From the NCBI GenBank assembly GCA_022601535.1, contig JAJACK010000001.1, forward strand, positions 131,993-195,992: DNA of 64,000 nt, in the 5' to 3' direction. The position numbers and the translations under genes were made by a program. Below are positions 1 through 8,521 of the stretch, piece by piece; position 1 is the stretch's first letter, and each line of letters opens with the position of its first letter. This DNA is from Chlamydiales bacterium (GTDB lineage: Bacteria; Chlamydiota; Chlamydiia; Chlamydiales; JAAKFR01). The notes below the pieces were generated by a model. The model searched no databases and had not been told where the DNA came from. It was given only the letters and a program-made list of their open reading frames with translations.

Positions 1-122
1 CAGGGTCCAAATATCTAACCCCAAAACATTTTATGTAAACCTCTTTTTAGCCTAAGAAAATAAAACCCCTATTGAAATCTGAAATAATAGCTTCCATACT
101 CGGTTGCAAAAATGAGGGATAC

Positions 123-314
123 ATGACCATTCGATCAAATTGGACTCTTGGAGAATTACAAAAATTGCACTCAAAGCCTCTGTTAGAATTAATCATGGAG
201 GCGATGGAAGTTCAAAAAAAATACCATCAGGTTATGGATGACATAGAAGTTGATCTTTTTAACCATCAATTGGTGATAAAGAAAGAGAGCTTTTTTTCAC
301 CTTTGAGTGTGTAA
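123..314 (+). pseudogene. Truncated biotin synthase (BioB) N-terminal remnant
   Basis: The reading frame from the ATG at 123 (an in-frame TTG lies at 72) begins with WTLGELQKL, KPLLELI and EAMEVQKKYH. This matches the N-terminal helices of biotin synthase (WTL...PLLDLLFEAQ.VHR.HF in E. coli, from memory). The frame then loses similarity, lacks the radical-SAM CxxxCxxC cluster, and stops after about 63 residues. Its 3' end overlaps the convergent gene ending at 259. I infer a decayed bioB; the rest of the gene is absent. The match is short, so chance resemblance is possible. Nothing recognisable lies in bases 1-71. Confidence 0.5.
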
Positions 315-906
315 GCAGGTGATAGGGAACTGTATCAACTAGCGCGTGGGTATGAGAGTAAAACAACGCTTTTGAACACTTCTCAGCTGGATTGTTATAG
401 AAGAGGTGTGGATCACTTTTTGTCATAACAACGCCAAAAATATTCGCTTTTTGATTTTTTAGCTCAACCTGTCCTATTGCATTACAATTGAGCATATTTT
501 TGCCTGTTGTTGGAGACTTCATTAAATAGGCTAAAGAAAGTTGTTCAAATTCAACTTCTCCAGCAATGGCAAACCCTTTGGGAAATTGCTCGAGATAGTG
601 TGAATAGAGCGTATCGACTGTAATAGAATGCTCTGTGTGAAAATGTTTCTCTGGAAACGTATCAATCCCGACGAAGAAAGGGGTTTTAACCTCATCTTCT
701 ATCACCCATTTTTTCCCTGGAAAATACCCATAAGCAACATGATTATAAATGATCCCCTCACCAACTAGAAGCTCTCCTGTGTCTACAGTTGTTGCAGCCC
801 CAAGACCATAGGCTATCTCAGACAAAGGAAGGGGAATAAGGTTTTTTTGTGAAACCTTTCCCAATACTACTGTATCAACAGACCCAAACTTTTTAAGCTT
901 CATCAT
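259..906 (-). CDS. Hypothetical protein, faintly acetolactate-decarboxylase-like
   Basis: This 215-residue soluble protein has no signal peptide or membrane segment. Residues 32-62 (GLGAATTVDTGELLVGEGIIYN then VAYGYF) faintly recall the N-terminal part of acetolactate decarboxylase (BudA), where a fixed LDGE.....G..Y pattern occurs. The C-terminal metal-binding His residues of that family cannot be placed with confidence. It starts with two ATGs 5 bases after the stop of nothing upstream and lies 5 bases downstream of the EEP gene at 912-2021, so the two are probably one transcript. Its 3' end overlaps the bioB remnant. The function is not established. Confidence 0.65.
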   Translation of the reverse strand: MMKLKKFGSVDTVVLGKVSQKNLIPLPLSEIAYGLGAATTVDTGELLVGEGIIYNHVAYGYFPGKKWVIEDEVKTPFFVGIDTFPEKHFHTEHSITVDTLYSHYLEQFPKGFAIAGEVEFEQLSLAYLMKSPTTGKNMLNCNAIGQVELKNQKANIFGVVMTKSDPHLFYNNPAEKCSKALFYSHTHALVDTVPYHLLTHSKVKKSSLSLSPIDG

Positions 907-911
907 TAGTT

Positions 912-2021
912 TTATGTTTTCTTGCCATTTGTTTTTTGAATTTTTGTTCGAAGACCCTTATGATCAGAGAGCGCAGAAGGGTTAAAGACTCCATTCACAT
1001 AACTGGCCTGTATAAAGCTGGTGTCTAGTTTAAGTGGTCCATCAGCTTGTGTCAACGTATAGTCTAATGTACAAGGAGTTGAAATAGGTTTTCCCGTTAG
1101 GTTGGCACACCACTGATCTCCCCCCCATGTTCGACCAGACTGAAGTTTGCCCATTGTAAAGTCCCCTGATTGATTGGTAAGCTCGTTATGATCCATATTG
1201 AGATCTCCAGTGATAATCACTGGAAGAGTGCAAGCCTTTACTTTTTGAGCAATGATCTCCATCTCTTTTCGCCTAGCTTCTTTCTCTCTAGCGGTTGGCT
1301 GAGCTGGAATTTCAGAGTGTTGAAGATGCGTTACATGAAACCGTATTCCTGAAGCTGTAAATCCAAACACCCCTTTTCCACAATTCTTTGCCCGTCCATC
1401 CAAAGCGTCTTGAGGAAAGAGGGTAAACTCGGGATCTTTCACTTCAAATTTTGATGCGACAAAAAGTCCTGATGAAGGGCCGACTGCTTTTGATCCCATG
1501 TTGTAGTAGAAATGGGAATACTCCTCCCCTAATCCTTCGATCAAGGCGTGTGCAGTTTGGATATCGAAAACCTCGTAGAGAGAGACAACGTCAGCCTTTT
1601 GATCCTGAATTTTTTTAACCAAGCCAGCTATTCGAAATGACCAAGGGGCAACACCTCCATCGGTAATAGCATATCCTGCTGGGACACAACAGATATTCCA
1701 CGAAAAAAGGGTTGTCGCTCCACTGAGAACTTCTTCTTTCTCCTCAACTCTCCCGCGTGCATGGAGGAAAGGACGGTTTTGAACCGCTCCTAAGAAGGCG
1801 CGGATTGCAACACCAAAAGGGGCTGTGACAAGCGCAGCAACAGTTGCGGCAAATACCCCCATATAGAGCATTATTTTTTGAAAAACCCTCCCTGTTTTTG
1901 AAACCTCTGAGAAGAGTCGATCATGGATAGAAATTTGATGCCAATACTGACGCACTTTACAGAGGGGATCTGTCAAATAAGAAGCCGCTGTATAGCCTGT
2001 GTCAATAGATAAACAACTCAC
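912..2021 (-). CDS. Endonuclease/exonuclease/phosphatase (EEP) family protein with membrane anchor
   Basis: The C-terminal 270 residues show the EEP fold of DNase I-like nucleases and phospholipid or inositol phosphatases: FSWNICC at the first strand, an acidic LYEVFD (metal-binding Glu), VIITGDLNMDHNE (catalytic Asp and Asn) and ALSDHKGL (the terminal SDH). The N-terminal 85 residues contain one long hydrophobic stretch (about 48-80), so the catalytic part is probably membrane-tethered. The start codon is GTG with a weak ribosome site; an in-frame stop lies just upstream. Substrate cannot be read from sequence; chlamydial EEP proteins include candidate sphingomyelinases and secreted effectors, and either is possible here. 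Confidence 0.8.
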   Translation of the reverse strand: MSCLSIDTGYTAASYLTDPLCKVRQYWHQISIHDRLFSEVSKTGRVFQKIMLYMGVFAATVAALVTAPFGVAIRAFLGAVQNRPFLHARGRVEEKEEVLSGATTLFSWNICCVPAGYAITDGGVAPWSFRIAGLVKKIQDQKADVVSLYEVFDIQTAHALIEGLGEEYSHFYYNMGSKAVGPSSGLFVASKFEVKDPEFTLFPQDALDGRAKNCGKGVFGFTASGIRFHVTHLQHSEIPAQPTAREKEARRKEMEIIAQKVKACTLPVIITGDLNMDHNELTNQSGDFTMGKLQSGRTWGGDQWCANLTGKPISTPCTLDYTLTQADGPLKLDTSFIQASYVNGVFNPSALSDHKGLRTKIQKTNGKKT

Positions 2022-2086
2022 TGATAATCTTCATTGTTTTTTAAAATTTGATTCTTTACCTTTTTGTGGGAAAAGGAGTTTAGCAT

Positions 2087-2827
2087 ATGGGACAACTAGA
2101 AGGCAAGGTGGCTGTTGTCACCGGTGGAAATAGTGGAATTGGGCAGGCAATTGCAAAAAAATTTGATGCAGAAGGAGCCCATGTTTTTATTTTTGGAAGA
2201 AATGAAAAAACACTTGATGAGACGGTTGACCAACTCAAAAATGGGTCGGGATTTGTGGGTGATGTCCGTAATCTGAGCGATTTGGAGATGCTCTTTAAAA
2301 ATGTGGGGAAATTCGATATTTTGGTCGCCAATGCTGGGATTGCAAGTCGAGTTCCTCTCGATCAAACAGATGAGGCTCTCTTTGATGAAATTGTTGAGAC
2401 CAACTACAAAGGGCTCTATTTCACTGTCCGTTATGCACTCCCTTTTCTCAACAAAGGGGGAAATGTCTTGCTTATGTCGTCTATTGCAGCTCATCGAGGA
2501 GTGGAAGAGATGAGTCTCTATTGCTCAACTAAAGCGGCAACCTCTTCCCTTGCAAAATCCTTTGCTGCAGACCTTGTAGGGCGAGACATCCGGGTCAATG
2601 CGCTCTCTCCAGGTTACATCATGACACCCATTTTTGATCCTCTTCCCAAAACCGATCCAGAATTTATTAAAGAGCGAGAAGAGAGAGTTCCTATGAAACG
2701 GTTTGGCACCCCTGAAGAAATTGCTGAAGCGGCTTCTTTCCTATGCGGCCCCAATGCCTCTTATATCACTGGATCTGATCTCTTGATCGATGGGGGACTT
2801 CTCAACTGTATCACAACAAAAACCTAG
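2087..2827 (+). CDS. Short-chain dehydrogenase/reductase (SDR), copy 1
   Basis: A classical SDR of 246 residues. GGNSGIGQA near residue 15 binds NAD(P), NAG (NAGIAS) follows strand 4, the catalytic Ser lies in LMSSIAA, and the YxxxK pair is in YCSTKAA. The C-terminal PMKRFGTPEEIAEAASFL and SYITGS...DGG are typical of FabG-like oxidoreductases. The substrate is unknown; FabG proper is expected elsewhere. A strong AAAAGGAG site lies 8 bases before the ATG. The next gene is a close paralogue in tandem. Confidence 0.9.
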   Translation: MGQLEGKVAVVTGGNSGIGQAIAKKFDAEGAHVFIFGRNEKTLDETVDQLKNGSGFVGDVRNLSDLEMLFKNVGKFDILVANAGIASRVPLDQTDEALFDEIVETNYKGLYFTVRYALPFLNKGGNVLLMSSIAAHRGVEEMSLYCSTKAATSSLAKSFAADLVGRDIRVNALSPGYIMTPIFDPLPKTDPEFIKEREERVPMKRFGTPEEIAEAASFLCGPNASYITGSDLLIDGGLLNCITTKT

Positions 2828-2848
2828 AGGGTGCTGGAGTTTTCACAT

Positions 2849-3583
2849 ATGGGACAACTAGAAGGTAAGGTGGCTATTGTCACTGGTGGGAATAGCGGTA
2901 TTGGACAGGCGATTGCAAAAAAATTTGACGCCGAAGGAGCCCGTGTTACCATTTTTGGAAGAAATAAAAAAACACTCGATGAGACGGTTGATCAACTCAA
3001 ACACGGGTCGGGATTTGTAGGCGATGTCCAAAATCTAAATGATCTGAAAAAACTCTTCAAGCATGTGGGAAAATTCGATATTTTGGTTGCCAATGCTGGG
3101 ATCGCAAGTCGAGTTCCCCTCGATCAAACAGATGAGGCTATTTTTGATGCAATTGTCTCCACCAACTACAAGGGACTCTATTTCACCGTCCTCTACGCCC
3201 TCCCCTTTCTCAATAAAGGGGGAAATGTTTTGCTCATGTCATCGGCTGCAGCTCATCAGGGAAAAAAAGATATGAGTATCTATTGCTCAGTTAAAGCAGC
3301 AACGTCTTCCCTTGCAAAATCTTTTGCAGCAAGCCTTATCAAACAAGAGATTCGGGTCAATGCACTCTCGCCAGGATATATTATGACACCTCTCTTTGAT
3401 TCTGCTTGTAAAGCCAATCCAAAATTTATTGAAGAGCGAGAAGAGAGGGTTCTTATGAAACGGTTTGGCTTTCCTGAAGAGGTTGCTGATACAGCCTCTT
3501 TTCTCTGTAGCTCCAACGCCTCTTATATCACCGGATCCGATTTCTTAGTCGGTGGGGGAATTGTCAACTGCGCCACTTTGTAA
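2849..3583 (+). CDS. Short-chain dehydrogenase/reductase (SDR), copy 2
   Basis: A 244-residue paralogue of the preceding gene, 21 bases after its stop. The start is placed at ATG 2849 because that codon begins the same MGQLEGKVA as copy 1 and a GGAG lies 9 bases upstream; the in-frame GTG at 2831 is less likely. All SDR motifs are kept (GGNSGIGQA, NAGIAS, YCSVKAA). The two genes are close to identical in long stretches of nucleotide sequence, with divergence concentrated near the active-site loop and in the substrate loop (FDSACKANPK against FDPLPKTDPE). Near the end copy 2 reads VGGG where copy 1 has IDGG. The last 39 bases overlap the convergent carbonic anhydrase gene. Confidence 0.9.
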   Translation: MGQLEGKVAIVTGGNSGIGQAIAKKFDAEGARVTIFGRNKKTLDETVDQLKHGSGFVGDVQNLNDLKKLFKHVGKFDILVANAGIASRVPLDQTDEAIFDAIVSTNYKGLYFTVLYALPFLNKGGNVLLMSSAAAHQGKKDMSIYCSVKAATSSLAKSFAASLIKQEIRVNALSPGYIMTPLFDSACKANPKFIEEREERVLMKRFGFPEEVADTASFLCSSNASYITGSDFLVGGGIVNCATL

Positions 3584-3982
3584 GAAGCGAACAGTTCCAT
3601 CTTCAAAGCTAAAATAGGCTCCTACAACATGTGCTGTAGGACATTCTTTCTTCAAAATTCCGACCTGCTCGTGAATATTAGGAATAATTTGATCTTTCTC
3701 TAGAGCAGCACACGCTTGATGTCCCAGTACGACCACCAACTCAATATTGAGCAATGAAATTCCAAGGCGTATGCTCTCAATGGCTGATGGACACGCTTTA
3801 TTTCCTGCTTGCCGCACAACAAATAGATCTCCCATCTTTTGTTGGAAAATCAGTTCTGGAGAGAGACGGGCATCGGCACATGTCAAAACAGCACAAAAAG
3901 GTTCTTGTTTTGGAATGGGAAGCTTTGGATGTGTCTTTAGGAAAGCTTGGTTTCCTTCTATCAGTCGGTCAATCTCTTTCAT
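3545..3982 (-). CDS. Short beta-carbonic anhydrase
   Basis: It interconverts CO2 and bicarbonate with zinc. CADARLSPE holds the zinc Cys and the Asp-Arg dyad, VRQAGN is the conserved loop, and GHQAC supplies the zinc His and second Cys. At 145 residues it is shorter than most beta-class enzymes (about 190-220); the region after GHQACAAL is cut to about 25 residues before the closing GAYFSFEDGTVRFL strand. It probably remains active, as all zinc and dyad residues are there. Its 3' end overlaps SDR copy 2 by 39 bases. It starts 30 bases downstream of the large coiled-coil gene and could share its transcript. Confidence 0.85.
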   Translation of the reverse strand: MKEIDRLIEGNQAFLKTHPKLPIPKQEPFCAVLTCADARLSPELIFQQKMGDLFVVRQAGNKACPSAIESIRLGISLLNIELVVVLGHQACAALEKDQIIPNIHEQVGILKKECPTAHVVGAYFSFEDGTVRFLQSGAVDNSPTD

Positions 3983-4012
3983 GGAGTAAAGGATACACCT
4001 TTGCCAATTAAA

Positions 4013-6175
4013 TTACATCGAATAAACTGCTTTAGCAAATGTCATATTGACTTGATTGAGGATTTGAAGAGCTGTCGAAACAATGGTCCATTCTTGTTGA
4101 ACCTGCGTCATGACCATCTGTAGTTTCATCTGCTGGGTTTGACTTTGGTTTGCCGATTTCTGAGAGCCTGCCGTCAATTTTTCAGAGATATCAGAAAGGC
4201 CACCCCCCTTCCCTCCAATCACTGCCTCTTCAGCAGGAGCAATTGATTTGGCAATCTCACCAGCTCCAAAAAGACCTGCACTCTTTGATTGAACAACAGC
4301 TACTTTCCCATCCTGAAATGCAATATGGCGGCCGGTTAAAAAGTCTGACATCGCATCAAACCCTTCAGGTTTTTTAGTCCCAAAAAACTTTTCCCGTACA
4401 CCCTTTAATTCGATGTTAGGGGGAGGTTTGACGTCATCTTCGGTTGTAATTGAAAATTGCCCCTTCACTTCGTGCAGTTCGTTTGCTGGATCTGTTTTTT
4501 TATGCTCTCCTTCACCCTGGGTAAAGGCATACGCTTTGGAAATATGCACTTTAGAAAGAGTTGCCAAAAGCGATTTTAAAGCTGACTTAGAGTCACTTAG
4601 CTGCGTTTTAATCCCTTGTAATTCCTCGATCAGTTCATTTCTTTGTGCATCTGTTAAGTGGTACTTTTCAGTTATCTCACCATTGACCCCTAAGTCCTTT
4701 AAATATTTGTCGATATGCTCTGAAGCGGTATCTATGCTCGTCAATTTTGTTGCAATTGTCTCTTTTTCATTTTGAAGTTTTGCCCTCGCCATTTCAGGGT
4801 CACCGTTATAGGTTGTAATACTCCCTTTTAGCTCAAATGATTTCTTCATCCCTTTTGTCCTTGCTCCCACATCGTATTTATTTTCAATGGGTGCTTTAAG
4901 CAGATCAGAAAAATTCATCTGCTCTTTGGCATTTGCAAAGCCTGCTGTATCTCCAATAAGTGTGTTATACATCTCCGATTTGTAGTTATCCCATGCAAGT
5001 CCTTTTGCTTGCCCCCTCAAATATGCTTCTTGTTTTGGCATATATTTATTCAAAATCATGTCGTAGAAGTCATTGGCAAGACTGTGTTTTCGGTTCTCTC
5101 CCCCTTGAATATCTTCAGATAATTGAGGCGATTTTCCTGCTGCAATATCTTTTGCTACCTTGCTCGCCCCTTTTGCTTGCCCAAGCTTATCACTTGCCTC
5201 TTTTACGCTTTTGGCCGCTGTTGCCAAATCTTTAGACGGCCCAGATTTATCTTTCTCCGAAAAGGGGATCTCTAAAGAAGGAGCTTCTTCTTCTGAAGAG
5301 TCGATCAAGCCTGAAAATTCGGAGTAAAAATTCTCCTCATCTTCCTCTTTGGGAGCACTATCTAAAAATACTTTTTGCCGATTTAAAATAGAGGAGAGAC
5401 TCTCTTCTTTTCCAGAACGAAGCTTTACCTTCATTTCTGAGATTTTCGCTAAATAGCTGTCTAGCTGCTTTTTCTCCGCCTCTGTGAGATGTTGCCCATG
5501 ATCTTTCAATGCTTGTGCCATCTGGAGAAATTCTTTATCGATCTTTAGAGGAGGGGTTTTAGAAAAAAAGCTATCCATAAAGCTCTTTGCCTCATAGAGC
5601 TGCTTTCTTCCTTCAGCTGATTTATATTGGTTTTGCAAAGAATCTGATTGCTGTTTTGTCACTTCATCGAGATCGTCAAACATCTTCTCTTGTGTCTCAA
5701 AAAACTCTGCTTTTGCCTCATCTGGAAGATCCTTAGAAGCATCATTCATCATCGCCAACATCAAATGTAAGCTTTCAACTTCGTCTCCATTCACCTTCGG
5801 AGGAGATTGATTCATCCCCTCCATCATTTGGCTCAGTTTCCCTTCAAATTCTTGGAATTGCTTCAGGTTTTTCGAGCTCTCAGGAAGCTTATTTTGAAGG
5901 AGTTTGATGTTTTTTTGGAGTGAGGAAAGCTCGGTGTTCATCCCCTTTTGGAAAGAATCACTCAATTGGACAGACTTGCCCGTTGTAGAGGGCTGCGCCG
6001 ATTTGATCTGTTCATTGAATTTTGTTAAAACTTCTTTTTTTGCCGACACTTGTTCATGGAGGGCGGCTAGAGAGGATTTATCTGCACGTGTCTCTCCACG
6101 AGCCGCTTGAGCACCTCGTATTCTTCCTGCTTCAATAGCAGCTTCTTTTCCATGATCTCCAGAGACACCCGACAT
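4013..6175 (-). CDS. Large coiled-coil protein of unknown function, possible secreted protein
   Basis: A 720-residue hydrophilic protein that I do not recognise as a named family. It has no signal peptide and no membrane segment. Its first 50 residues are small and polar (Gly, Ala, Ser, Glu-rich), then long heptad-like helices run from about residue 40 to 280, an acidic patch sits near 285-300 (EEDEENF, DSSEEE), and another helical region runs 455-550. The last 45 residues form an amphipathic pair of helices rich in Gln and Met (QMKLQMVMTQVQQEW...) recalling the ends of type III secreted filament or translocator proteins; that is an inference from texture only. A consensus-like promoter (6201-6229) and a strong GAGGGGGAG site precede it. 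Confidence 0.75.
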   Translation of the reverse strand: MSGVSGDHGKEAAIEAGRIRGAQAARGETRADKSSLAALHEQVSAKKEVLTKFNEQIKSAQPSTTGKSVQLSDSFQKGMNTELSSLQKNIKLLQNKLPESSKNLKQFQEFEGKLSQMMEGMNQSPPKVNGDEVESLHLMLAMMNDASKDLPDEAKAEFFETQEKMFDDLDEVTKQQSDSLQNQYKSAEGRKQLYEAKSFMDSFFSKTPPLKIDKEFLQMAQALKDHGQHLTEAEKKQLDSYLAKISEMKVKLRSGKEESLSSILNRQKVFLDSAPKEEDEENFYSEFSGLIDSSEEEAPSLEIPFSEKDKSGPSKDLATAAKSVKEASDKLGQAKGASKVAKDIAAGKSPQLSEDIQGGENRKHSLANDFYDMILNKYMPKQEAYLRGQAKGLAWDNYKSEMYNTLIGDTAGFANAKEQMNFSDLLKAPIENKYDVGARTKGMKKSFELKGSITTYNGDPEMARAKLQNEKETIATKLTSIDTASEHIDKYLKDLGVNGEITEKYHLTDAQRNELIEELQGIKTQLSDSKSALKSLLATLSKVHISKAYAFTQGEGEHKKTDPANELHEVKGQFSITTEDDVKPPPNIELKGVREKFFGTKKPEGFDAMSDFLTGRHIAFQDGKVAVVQSKSAGLFGAGEIAKSIAPAEEAVIGGKGGGLSDISEKLTAGSQKSANQSQTQQMKLQMVMTQVQQEWTIVSTALQILNQVNMTFAKAVYSM

Positions 6176-6200
6176 GAATTTCTCTCCCCCTCAATAGTTA

Positions 6201-6229
6201 ATTATACTCTATTAAATCTTTAATTTAAA
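6201..6229 (-). promoter_or_regulatory. Sigma-70-type promoter for the 720-residue coiled-coil gene
   Basis: On the minus strand a perfect TATAAT (6206-6201) lies 17 bases downstream of TTTAAA (6229-6224), in an AT-rich divergent intergenic region. A purine-rich GAGGGGGAG ribosome site follows before the ATG at 6175. The match to both hexamers and the spacing support it; no transcript data are available. Confidence 0.5.
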
Positions 6230-6259
6230 ATATTGACTTTATCTTTATATAACTTTAGA

Positions 6260-7216
6260 ATGTCTTCCATGGCAGTTACCCCTGTTGATATAAGTGGCTA
6301 TACACCTGTAAACCTTCCTAATCATACTGTTGAAAAAATTTCCTTAGTTGTTGCAGCTGTTTTGTTTGCAGCAGGCATTGGAACCATGGCGTATTGTTCG
6401 CCCCTTGGAAATGTACATGTGTATACCGGCTTGACAGCCACCCTTTTAGGGATTTTCACATTTATCCCCTCGAGTCACTTTATCATGCAAGAAGATCTCG
6501 ATATAGATATTCAAATGTCTGAGAATGAAAAAGTTGAAACAAATGGAGTTTCGTTTGCTTGTACAAAATACGAAGACAAAACCAAAACTTTCCACTTTTC
6601 TCAGGGTGATCAAAAAGCCTCTTATTTCCGTATGACGCATACAATCGACTGGAAGAAGGAAGTTTCTGAAGATCAATTAGTTAAGTGGGAAATGCAAAAG
6701 GATTTTCCCTCTTCTATTCCTCGAGGAGAGATTTCTATTGCATCGATAGGAACCCAGGATGAAGATTCTATCAAAACCCTCATGCAACTCTCTTCAGCTG
6801 CAAAAATCTCCATTGCCCCTTCAAAGGACTCCCCTCTTATTGTTCCCACTCTACGCGAAGGCTCTACTGCTTTTCTTGCAGCTAAGAGTTGGAATGGAAG
6901 TGGAGCTAGATATTCCCCTAAAGCTCTGAGAAAGCAGCTTGTAGGCTTCTTTAGAGTTTTTGAAATAAGTGAGAGTGGTGTCCATATCAAAGACACATGG
7001 GGTTGTCAATCTGAACTCAATAGTCAGAATACAATGCTTGCACTTTTACTCTTTGCTGCAAGAATGGCTAATAAAAAGGTGACTCTTTATGGAGAGAGTG
7101 AGGGGGGAGTAAGAATGCTCGAACATTTGGTCAATACCCCTAAGACTCCACAAGAACTTATAGAGACGCTTATGCAGCGTCAGTCTGATCCTGCTTGGCG
7201 TTCTCAATTACCTTAA
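6260..7216 (+). CDS. Two-helix membrane protein, candidate inclusion membrane protein
   Basis: A 318-residue protein with two closely spaced hydrophobic segments (about residues 29-52 and 57-80) joined by a short turn, then a long hydrophilic C-terminal domain. Such a bilobed hydrophobic hairpin is the hallmark of chlamydial inclusion membrane (Inc) proteins, so Inc-like is a reasonable inference; no sequence motif proves it. I recognise no domain in the rest. The start is set at ATG 6260; a TTG at 6233 lies in frame, and no good ribosome site marks either. The stop overlaps the convergent antiporter gene by 9 bases. Confidence 0.65.
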   Translation: MSSMAVTPVDISGYTPVNLPNHTVEKISLVVAAVLFAAGIGTMAYCSPLGNVHVYTGLTATLLGIFTFIPSSHFIMQEDLDIDIQMSENEKVETNGVSFACTKYEDKTKTFHFSQGDQKASYFRMTHTIDWKKEVSEDQLVKWEMQKDFPSSIPRGEISIASIGTQDEDSIKTLMQLSSAAKISIAPSKDSPLIVPTLREGSTAFLAAKSWNGSGARYSPKALRKQLVGFFRVFEISESGVHIKDTWGCQSELNSQNTMLALLLFAARMANKKVTLYGESEGGVRMLEHLVNTPKTPQELIETLMQRQSDPAWRSQLP

Positions 7217-8521
7217 GAACCAAAAAATGAAAAATGAAAGAAGTGAAGGGAAGAGCGCTCCTAGAAAAATCTTAGAGAAAGAGATTCTCCCTTTAAATGT
7301 GTCGCGTAAAATCGAGATTCCAATCGGATTGGGAGCATTGGCAATCACAGTTAATCCTCCAGCTGCCATCGCCCCTGCAACTGCCAAGTAGCGGTCCACT
7401 TCATCAAAATTTGGAATCCCCCGTACCATATAACCTACTGTTGCATTGTCAACAATCGTTGAGAGTACAAAGCTGATTCCCATAGTTGTAAGGTAAGTGG
7501 CATGCTCCATAAGAGGAACGATCCACCACCCTTGAAGCTCTCCATGGATGATTAAGCTGGCAAAGAAGAAGGCGACCAAAATCGCTTTTTTAAGATGAAG
7601 TGGAGATTGATAAAATGAAGTTGCTTTATGTAGACCTAAGAAAAGAAGAAAAACACCTAAAAAGATCGGTGTTGAATCGCTTGTTAATACAATGCAAGCG
7701 ACGAAAATAATGTGGAGAAGGGTGAGCCAAAAAGGGGGGGGAAGAACCTCTTCATCTTTTTCAAGGGCGGGAATCTTTTGGGGAAAATTCTTTGAAAATC
7801 CTTTCCGAAAGATGAAATAGTAGACGAGGTTGGCAATTATAATACTGATGACGGCTTTCCATCCAAACTGGCTAAATACATCCCAACTATTCCATTTCCA
7901 CTCTTTAGCAAGAAAAAATAACGACCGTGAAGAGAAGGCAGAGAGCATTCCTCCCACTGAGATATTGGCAAAAAGGAGACCAAAAGTAGCGTATTGAAAA
8001 GCCTTAGGAGGGTTGTAGTGGTAAAATTTATGGACGAGCAAAATCGAGCAAATTGCCATCGCACCCGGCTCTTTGATAAGAGAACCAAGAAGAGGTCCTA
8101 CACTTAAAATCGTCCACCACCAAGCACCTGGTGTATCTCCTCCAAGTTTAGCGATGAAATTCATCATCTTCTCAACAAATGTGATGATCGGTCGAGAGCT
8201 AATCGCTGTGAAAATCACCAAAATATAGATCGCATCGGAGTAATCTCTTTCGCTGAGGTAAGAGGTTAGATTGGACCACCCTTGAGAGAGAGCAAACCAA
8301 AAAAATAGAGGGATAAGCCAGATCCCAAAAACCACCTCTACTTCACTGAGGAGGTGGAGAATTTCAGCATAAAAATGGTGTGTTTTCCAATTTTTTGTAT
8401 CTTCTTTTTTTTGCTGTCTAAAGTGTGCTGAAAGATCGAAGATCACTGGTGTTAAAAAGGTGTGTAAAACAGCTAAGATGAAGATGACTGTTGCGACCAA
8501 CTCAAAGTTTGAAGGGATCAC
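7208..8521 (-). CDS. Putative Na+/H+ antiporter (Na_H_antiport_3-like)
   Basis: A 437-residue polytopic membrane protein with about 10-12 hydrophobic segments. GVLHTFLTP-type N-terminal helices, SEVEVVFGIW, GPLLGSLIKEPGAM, FANISVGGMLSAFSSRS and IANAPNPIG near the C-terminus resemble the putative sodium/proton antiporter family found in chlamydiae and Bacteroidetes. It would move monovalent cations across the inner membrane. Its ATG overlaps the stop of the upstream antiporter gene by 4 bases, so the two are translationally coupled; they are of different families. Confidence 0.75.
   Translation of the reverse strand: MIPSNFELVATVIFILAVLHTFLTPVIFDLSAHFRQQKKEDTKNWKTHHFYAEILHLLSEVEVVFGIWLIPLFFWFALSQGWSNLTSYLSERDYSDAIYILVIFTAISSRPIITFVEKMMNFIAKLGGDTPGAWWWTILSVGPLLGSLIKEPGAMAICSILLVHKFYHYNPPKAFQYATFGLLFANISVGGMLSAFSSRSLFFLAKEWKWNSWDVFSQFGWKAVISIIIANLVYYFIFRKGFSKNFPQKIPALEKDEEVLPPPFWLTLLHIIFVACIVLTSDSTPIFLGVFLLFLGLHKATSFYQSPLHLKKAILVAFFFASLIIHGELQGWWIVPLMEHATYLTTMGISFVLSTIVDNATVGYMVRGIPNFDEVDRYLAVAGAMAAGGLTVIANAPNPIGISILRDTFKGRISFSKIFLGALFPSLLSFFIFWFLR

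Noticed and set aside
2080-3516. Several minus-strand frames across the SDR genes
   Set aside because: They are shadows: no ribosome sites, and the plus-strand genes carry all SDR motifs.
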